Shown: positions 13,869-18,405 of the stretch, piece after piece
Layout: the number at the start of each line of letters is the position of its first letter
How positions within the stretch are numbered: position 1 is the stretch's first letter
NCBI GenBank assembly: GCA_007119345.1
Contig: SKPV01000131.1
Location: 1 to 18,405 of the forward strand
Direction of reading: 5' to 3'
Source: Halovivax sp.
GTDB lineage: Archaea > Halobacteriota > Halobacteria > Halobacteriales > Natrialbaceae
DNA length: 18,405 nt
Made by a program: the position numbers and the translations under genes
Notes under the pieces: generated by a model
What the model was told of the DNA's origin: nothing
The model's database searches: none
Seen by the model: the letters and a program-made list of their open reading frames with translations, nothing else

Positions 13869-14429
13869 ATGACGGACCCGAAGGATACCATCAACATCGA
13901 AAACGTGGTGGCGTCGACCGGAATCGGACAGGAACTCGACCTCCAGAGCGTCGCGATGGACCTCGAGGGGGCCGACTACGACCCCGAGCAGTTCCCCGGT
14001 CTCGTCTACCGTACCCAGAATCCCAAATCCGCCGCGCTCATCTTCCGCTCCGGGAAGATCGTCTGCACCGGCGCGAAGAGCACCGACGACGTCCACGAGA
14101 GCCTGCGCATCGTCTTCGACAAGCTGCGCGAGCTCCAGATCCAGGTCAACGAGGACCCCGAGATCGTCGTCCAGAACATCGTCACCTCGGCCGACCTCGG
14201 TCGCAACCTCAACCTGAACGCGATCGCGATCGGGCTGGGCTTGGAGAACATCGAGTACGAGCCCGAGCAGTTCCCGGGGCTCGTCTACCGCCTCGACGAA
14301 CCGGAGGTCGTCGCGCTGCTGTTCGGCTCCGGCAAGCTCGTCATCACCGGCGGCAAGAAGCCGAAGGACGCAGAGCACGCGGTCGACAAGATCGTCTCCC
14401 GGCTCGAGGATCTCGGCCTGCTGGAGTGA
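13869..14429 (+). CDS. tbp: TATA-box-binding protein (TBP)
   Basis: A 186-residue general transcription factor that binds and bends TATA boxes and recruits TFB and RNA polymerase. It has the two-repeat saddle: repeat 1 about residues 8-95, repeat 2 about 98-184, each with the motif PEQFPGLVYR (39-48 and about 132-141), followed by ALIFRSGKIVCTGAKS in the first and LLFGSGKLVITGGKKPKD in the second. These contain the DNA-intercalating phenylalanines. Normal length, acidic C-terminus. Haloarchaea often carry several tbp genes; this complete, canonical copy is likely the main housekeeping one, but that cannot be proved here. Its own promoter has a palindromic TATA element, which may allow autoregulation. 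Confidence 0.97.
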   Translation: MTDPKDTINIENVVASTGIGQELDLQSVAMDLEGADYDPEQFPGLVYRTQNPKSAALIFRSGKIVCTGAKSTDDVHESLRIVFDKLRELQIQVNEDPEIVVQNIVTSADLGRNLNLNAIAIGLGLENIEYEPEQFPGLVYRLDEPEVVALLFGSGKLVITGGKKPKDAEHAVDKIVSRLEDLGLLE

Positions 14430-14698
14430 GCGGCCGCGGTCGCACCGACTCGGCCTCCCGGCCTCTTCGGTCGGAATGAGCCCGCTTCGTCGGTCTCCCG
14501 ACTGCTCCGGTCGCCGGCGCTCCGCCTCACCGGTGCGTGACGGGCGAGGATCCGAGCGAGTGCCCTCGTCAGCCGTTTCTCCGCGCCGATCTCGCCGACG
14601 CCACTCCCGGCTCCCGATACGACGCGCACCGTCGGTCGGCGCTCGGGACGGTCACCGAGCGCATAACGATAGGTTCGGGGTCCCGAGTGACGCGTAAC

Positions 14699-15919
14699 AT
14701 GCGCCGGCGGACGTACCTCGCGACGGCGACGGTCGCGACCCTCGGAACGGCGGGCTGTCTCGCGCGCGATACCGGCGACGACGAGTCCGACGGCTCCGGG
14801 GAGGACGAACCCGAGCCCGGCGAGGAGCCGCCCGCGGACGCCGACACGTGGGACGACTTCGACGCCCTCGACGACTGGGAGGCGAGCATGGGCTCGCTCT
14901 CCGGCGACGACGAGCGCACCGTCACCGGTTCGCAGGCGGCTCACGTCGAAGTGAACGAGGTCGGCACCGACGGTCGAATCGTCCGGTCGCTCGACCCGCC
15001 GCTCGACTGCTCCGGGGTCGTCCCCGGGATGGCGGTGGCGTCGGAACACGCGACCGTCGTCGTGATCCAGCTGCTGGACGCCGACGGCGAGTCGATCGAG
15101 TTCCGCCAGCGGACGGCGCCCGAGCACCCGTTCGTCCGACGGAACTTCGGCTTCTGGCGGATGGCCGGCGGCGTCGACCTCGAGCGGATCGTCGAGATCC
15201 GCGTCAGTTTCTGGGTCGACGAGGACCACGCCGGCGAGCTGTGGGTCGACGACTTCTTCTTCGTCCACCGTCCCGAGCGCGGAGCGGTGCTCGTCCAGTT
15301 CGACGGCGGCTACGAGGAGGACTACACGCGAGCGCTGCCGATCCTCGAGCGACGGGAGCTGCCGGCGACGACGTTCGTCGCGACCGACCGCGTCCGCGAG
15401 AGCCTGGACGAGGACGGCGACCGCCTGACGGAGGACCAGCTGGGCGAGCTCGCCGACGCCGGCTGGACCGTCGGCAGTCACGGGGCCCGCGGGTTGCAGC
15501 TGCCCAGTCTCGAGGCCGACGAGCGGGCGTCGGACGTCGCCGAGGCGGCCGACTGGCTCGACGAGCGCGACTACGACCCCCGGTACCTTTCGTTCCCGGG
15601 CGGCAGGTTCGACGAGGAGAGCTACGAGGCCGTCGGCGAGCACCACGACCTCGCGTTCGCCGGCGACTTTCCCGCGTCCGGCCACGTCGCCAACCCGCAC
15701 CTCTGTCCCCGCGTTCACGATCCGGATCCGCAGGAGGCGCGCGACCTGCTCGAGGTGACGGCCGAGGTCGGCGCGATTACGTCGGTCGTCTTCCACCGGG
15801 TCGGCGGGGATACCGCGGCGTCGGTGGAGGCCCTCGCCACCGAGCTCCGTCGCTACGTCGACGAGGGCGAGCTCGAAGCCATCTCGCCCGCGACGCTGGC
15901 CGAGGAGTACGTCCACTGA
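14699..15919 (+). CDS. Tat-exported lipoprotein with degenerate polysaccharide-deacetylase (NodB) domain
   Basis: A 406-residue protein. The N-terminus MRRRTYLATATVATLGTAGC combines a twin-arginine motif with a lipobox ending in Cys20, so it is probably a membrane-anchored lipoprotein outside the cell. A linker rich in Asp, Glu and Pro follows (about 24-50), then a beta-sandwich, carbohydrate-binding-like region (about 50-190, WELWVDDFFFV-type end). A NodB-like domain occupies about 195-400: VLVQFDGGYEEDY (D202), WTVGSHGARG (H261) and YLSFPGGRFDEESY. Active deacetylases have two adjacent aspartates and H-x3-H; here the second Asp is Gly and the second His is missing, so activity is doubtful. 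ATG 14699 is set by the signal sequence. It converges on the tRNA gene. Confidence 0.85.
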   Translation: MRRRTYLATATVATLGTAGCLARDTGDDESDGSGEDEPEPGEEPPADADTWDDFDALDDWEASMGSLSGDDERTVTGSQAAHVEVNEVGTDGRIVRSLDPPLDCSGVVPGMAVASEHATVVVIQLLDADGESIEFRQRTAPEHPFVRRNFGFWRMAGGVDLERIVEIRVSFWVDEDHAGELWVDDFFFVHRPERGAVLVQFDGGYEEDYTRALPILERRELPATTFVATDRVRESLDEDGDRLTEDQLGELADAGWTVGSHGARGLQLPSLEADERASDVAEAADWLDERDYDPRYLSFPGGRFDEESYEAVGEHHDLAFAGDFPASGHVANPHLCPRVHDPDPQEARDLLEVTAEVGAITSVVFHRVGGDTAASVEALATELRRYVDEGELEAISPATLAEEYVH

Positions 15920-15965
15920 CGCGGTCTCGACGGTCCGGTCGCGTCCGGGAGAACCTCCCAGAAAC

Positions 15966-15988
15966 GCGCCGTCCGGGAGTCGACCCCG
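15966..15988 (-). repeat. Partial copy of the tRNA-Gly 3' end (T arm plus acceptor strand)
   Basis: GCGCCGTCCGGGAGTCGACC and the next three bases match the 3' end of the tRNA gene (plus-strand 16104-16126) at 21 of 23 positions, in the same orientation, 138 bases further along the minus strand. No other tRNA parts are attached. It looks like a leftover attachment-site copy or duplication. Confidence 0.65.
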
Positions 15989-16102
15989 ATGGCGAGACGG
16001 TCCGGACCGGGACCTCGCTCCGCTCGCCCGGTCCGGGCCGGGACTCGCGTGTTTCGACTCCCACGACCACAGCCGCGGCTCGCGGATTACTCGCCGCGCC
16101 AG

Positions 16103-16173
16103 TGCGCCGACCGGGAGTCGAACCCGGGCTATGAGCTTGGGAAGCTCATGTCCTACCACTAGACCACCGGCGC
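16103..16173 (-). tRNA. tRNA-Gly (anticodon CCC)
   Basis: A 71-base gene including the discriminator A folds as a standard cloverleaf on the minus strand. The acceptor GCGCCGG pairs with TCGGCGC (one G-T pair), the D arm GTCT/GGAC has a seven-base loop, the anticodon stem TGAGC/GCTCA carries the loop TTCCCAA, and the T arm CCGGG/CCCGG has loop TTCGACT. The anticodon CCC reads GGG glycine codons. CCA is not encoded and there is no intron. No TATA box is apparent at the usual distance upstream, where instead the 130-bp repeats begin. The 3' end is repeated at 15966 and the 5' end several times at 16230-16430. Confidence 0.95.
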
Positions 16174-16207
16174 GCTTCGTCACTGCGTTCCTCGCGCCCC
16201 GCGGATC

Positions 16208-16226
16208 GCAAATCCGTCGGATTTGC
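16208..16226. repeat. Hairpin in repeat copy 1
   Basis: GCAAATCCG and CGGATTTGC are perfect complements around a single T. It occupies the same place in copy 1 as a different palindrome does in copy 2. Confidence 0.7.
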
Positions 16227-16336
16227 TCACCACCGGCGCACGCTCACTTCGTTCGCGCGCCCCGAGCCTCACCTCGCTTCGCTCGGTGAGACACCGGCGC
16301 ACGCTTCGTCACCGCGTTCCTCGCGCCCCGCGGATC

Positions 16337-16356
16337 GCGGTTCCGTACGGAACCGC
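16337..16356. repeat. Perfect 20-bp palindrome in repeat copy 2
   Basis: GCGGTTCCGTACGGAACCGC is fully self-complementary and lies at the position corresponding to the copy-1 hairpin, between the same CGGATC and TCAC flanks. Confidence 0.75.
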
Positions 16357-16582
16357 TCACCACCGGCGCACGCTCGCTTCGGTCGCGCGCCCCGAGCCTC
16401 ACCTCGCTTCGCTCGGTGAGACACCGGCGCACGCTTCGGATGGTACTGAGTCGGGGACGGCACTTGAACGTAGCGCTTCGATCGAATTCGCGGGACTGAC
16501 GACGGCCTCCGGCGCGGAGAAACGTCCACGAACACGTGAGAGTCCGGCCGAGTGAGTTATTATCTACCCATTAATTGCGAAA

Positions 16583-16588
16583 AATATT
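16583..16588 (+). promoter_or_regulatory. TATA box of the CARDB-like protein gene
   Basis: AATATT lies in an A/T-rich island (16553-16596) and is centred about 28 bases before the ATG at 16614. Confidence 0.6.
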
Positions 16589-16613
16589 GTATCTCGATTC
16601 CCTCCGTGCTCGT

Positions 16614-18209
16614 ATGAGACGCAGAGAGTACATCGCCGGCGTCGGTGCCGCCGGCATCGGAGGACTCGCCGCGGGCGCGGGAGCGTCGCGACGTCCCGAC
16701 GCGATCGAGCGCCGCGCGCCCGACGACGAGGTCTCCGTCGCGCCCGGGACGACCGTGCTCTTCGAGGCGGCCGTCCCTGAGGACGTCGAGCCGACGGCCG
16801 TCGAGTGGGAGGTTCCCGAGGAGCTCGGCGGCGGACCGCTGATGGGCGATCTCCAGTACGCGACGGGCGACGCCACCTTCTCGGCGACGTTCGAGGAGCT
16901 CGGCGCGTACGAGATCGCCGCCGATCACGACGGGGAGACCGTCGGCTGGACGGTGACCGTCGACGAGGGCGGGGCCCCGGCGCCGTCGGTCGACTCGCTG
17001 TCGACCGACCCCGGACCCGACGCGACCGTCGGGGTGAACGACGGAATCGTCGTGAGCGCCGACGTCGCCGACGCCGAGGAGCGCCTCGACCGCGTGATCT
17101 GGGTCGAGGGGCGCAACTACACCGTCGTCGAGATTGCGGACGTCGAGGGCGAGCGGGACGCCTCGACCCTCGAACTGGACGAGACGCCCCACTGGATCGA
17201 CTTCGGGTATCCGACGGTGGCCCACGCCGTGACCGCGGACGGCCGGCTCAGCGAGGCGGCCTCGGCCGACGGCCCGACGGTCCGCCAGCCCTTCGACGTG
17301 ACCATCGTCGACACCAACGCGCCCGTGGAGGCCGGCGACCGCCTCGAGGTCGAGGTTCACCTCGAGAACGTCGGCGACATGATGATGGTCGGTCCGAACG
17401 AGCAGGACATCTCGCTGGTCGTGGGCGACGAGGTCGTCGACGCCGAGTCCGTCGCGCTCGACTGGGCGGACGAGACGACGATCACGCTCGGCTACGAGAC
17501 CTATCCCGTCGAGCAGGACGTCGAGTTCGCGGTTCGGGCCGAGGGCGCGGACGACGCCGACGAGACGACCGTCGCGGTCCACGCCGCCGACGGGACCGGC
17601 GACGTGGGCGTCTCGATCACGGGGACGAACGATCCGGTGAGCGCGGGAAACCGCCTCGAGGTGACGGCGGCCGTCGCGAACGATAGCGGGCGCGACGTCG
17701 AGGAGGACCTCGAACTCGTGGTCGGCGACGAGGTCGTCGACACGGCGACCGTCTCGGTCGCCGCGGGAGGGACGGCCACGACGACGCTCGGCTACCGGAC
17801 CTACGAGGTCGAACGGGACGTCGAGTTCGTCGTCACCGTCTCCGGATCGGCCGACGAGGATTCCGTAGGGGTCGCGGTCCACGCCGACGACGGCGACCCG
17901 GGTGACGGCGAGGGCGCACTGAACGTCTCGATCGCGGGGACCAACGCGCCGGTCGACGGCGGCGAGTACCTCGAGGTGCGAACGAGCGTCGGCAACAACG
18001 GTCCCGGCTCGGCGTCGGGGCAGATCCGCCTGCTCGTCGGCGGCGACGAAGTCGACTCACAGCACCTGGAGCTCCCGGCCGAGGCCACCGAGACCATCGC
18101 GCTCGGATACGAGACCTACCCGGTTGCGACTGACGTGACGGTGGACCTCGTGGTCGCCAGTCCGGACGATTCGGCGTCGACGACGGCCCGCGTTCACGGG
18201 ACGGACTGA
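16614..18209 (+). CDS. Tat-exported surface protein with three CARDB-like repeats
   Basis: A 531-residue, very acidic protein. MRRREYIAGVGAAGIGGLAA is a twin-arginine signal; there is no lipobox cysteine and no C-terminal membrane helix, so it is secreted or loosely bound. Residues about 40-120 look like a PKD-like beta domain (VAPGTTVLFEAAVP, then WEVPEELGGG), followed by another beta-rich part to 225. Three tandem repeats of about 100 residues follow (about 226-329, 330-434, 435-531), each opening with TNxPV and closing with LGYxTYxVxxDV before a VVV-type strand. These are CARDB-like adhesion folds. The function is probably binding or spacing at the cell surface; no catalytic motif is seen. 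ATG 16614 is preferred over the in-frame TTG at 16575 because the Tat motif and the TATA spacing fit. Confidence 0.85.
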   Translation: MRRREYIAGVGAAGIGGLAAGAGASRRPDAIERRAPDDEVSVAPGTTVLFEAAVPEDVEPTAVEWEVPEELGGGPLMGDLQYATGDATFSATFEELGAYEIAADHDGETVGWTVTVDEGGAPAPSVDSLSTDPGPDATVGVNDGIVVSADVADAEERLDRVIWVEGRNYTVVEIADVEGERDASTLELDETPHWIDFGYPTVAHAVTADGRLSEAASADGPTVRQPFDVTIVDTNAPVEAGDRLEVEVHLENVGDMMMVGPNEQDISLVVGDEVVDAESVALDWADETTITLGYETYPVEQDVEFAVRAEGADDADETTVAVHAADGTGDVGVSITGTNDPVSAGNRLEVTAAVANDSGRDVEEDLELVVGDEVVDTATVSVAAGGTATTTLGYRTYEVERDVEFVVTVSGSADEDSVGVAVHADDGDPGDGEGALNVSIAGTNAPVDGGEYLEVRTSVGNNGPGSASGQIRLLVGGDEVDSQHLELPAEATETIALGYETYPVATDVTVDLVVASPDDSASTTARVHGTD

Positions 18210-18236
18210 GTGGGACCCGAATCGGTTGGCCCGGCC

Positions 18237-18405
18237 GGTCCCTGACCCGTCCGACCTCTCGTCCTATCGATCCCTGACCCGGCCGACCTTTCGTCCTATC
18301 GATCCCTGACCCGGCCGACCTTTCGTCCTATCGATCCCTGACCCGGCCGACCTTTCGTCCTATCGATCCCTGACCCGGCCGACCTTTCGTCCTATCGATC
18401 CCTGA
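18237..18405 (+). repeat. 32-bp tandem array, five full units, continuing past the window
   Basis: Units start at 18237, 18269, 18301, 18333 and 18365, with a partial unit at 18397. The last four full units are identical (GATCCCTGACCCGGCCGACC, then TTTCGTCCTATC); the first differs at three positions. There are no spacers, so it is not CRISPR. Each unit has an ATCGAT palindrome across its junction and a TGA in one frame, and no long open frame on either strand. It begins 28 bases after the CARDB-like gene's stop. Confidence 0.92.

Larger units (their letters stand above)
16164..16430 (-). repeat. 130-bp tandem duplication containing repeated tRNA-Gly 5' ends
   Basis: Two copies (about 16166-16292, about 127 bp, and 16293-16422, 130 bp) are nearly identical except for their central hairpin. 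ACCGGCGC, the complement of the tRNA's first eight bases, occurs at 16166 (the tRNA itself), 16232, 16293, 16362 and 16423. At 16232 and 16362 the match extends to ACCACCGGCGC. Each unit also contains CCTCACCTCGCTTCGCTCGG. The interval 16174-16613 has no gene; open frames inside it are Arg/Ser-rich artefacts of the repeats. Confidence 0.85.

Noticed and set aside
16036..16062. TTTCGACTCCC resembling an opposite-strand T arm
   Set aside because: Only about ten bases match and no second part of a tRNA is found; could be chance.
14285..16183. 632-codon minus-strand frame opposite the lipoprotein and crossing the tRNA
   Set aside because: No domain, shadow composition, and it would overlap TBP and a tRNA gene.
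16223..16555. Short open frames in the tRNA-side repeats
   Set aside because: They translate to Arg/Ser/Thr-rich repeats of the same 130-bp DNA unit on both strands, with no start signals.
18237..18405. Possible CRISPR array at the window end
   Set aside because: The 32-bp units follow each other directly with no unique spacers, and no cas genes are present.

Overview
The window is high-GC DNA from a halophilic archaeon (class Halobacteria). The evidence is the strongly acidic proteins (Asp/Glu-rich, Lys-poor), GC-rich third codon positions, TATA-like boxes about 27 bases before start codons (leaderless transcripts), and several archaea-specific genes: aIF-1A, TATA-binding protein, an RFC small subunit, a tRNA guanine-10 methyltransferase, a COG2433/DUF460-type protein, and Tat-exported surface proteins. 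I cannot name the genus.

Layout. 1-4070: the 3' end of an EamA transporter, a class V PLP aminotransferase, a gene-free convergent gap full of hairpins, aIF-1A (-), a SAM methyltransferase (-), and two small membrane-protein genes (+), the second without a normal start codon. 4204-8071: the large RNase H-fold/coiled-coil DUF460 protein (-), a VapBC-like toxin-antitoxin pair (+), and RNase Z (-). 8072-8604 has no intact gene but seems to hold a gene frameshifted by a 32-bp tandem duplication. 8605-12127: a surface-anchored beta-domain protein, RFC small subunit, a four-helix membrane protein behind a 27-bp repeat array, and an acyl-CoA thioesterase. 12156-14429: a small conserved protein (-), TrmG10 (-) and TBP (+). 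14430-14698 holds only GC-rich degenerate sequence and a weak AT-rich patch before the next gene. 14699-18405: a Tat lipoprotein with a degenerate polysaccharide-deacetylase domain, tRNA-Gly(CCC) (-) flanked on both sides by partial copies of its own ends, a Tat-exported CARDB-like repeat protein, and a 32-bp tandem array that runs off the window.

Functionally this is mostly a housekeeping region: translation initiation, tRNA 3' processing and modification, basal transcription and clamp loading. Genes are mostly transcribed singly from their own promoters; the only clear two-gene operon is the toxin-antitoxin pair. The most unusual property is between the genes. Short direct tandem repeats (periods 23-33 bp, 2 to 7 copies, each with its own sequence) sit in many intergenic regions, some crossing stop codons, one replicating a ribosome-binding site plus start codon. 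Together with the duplicated tRNA ends, they suggest an active process of short tandem duplication. I see no CRISPR array, transposase or integrase.
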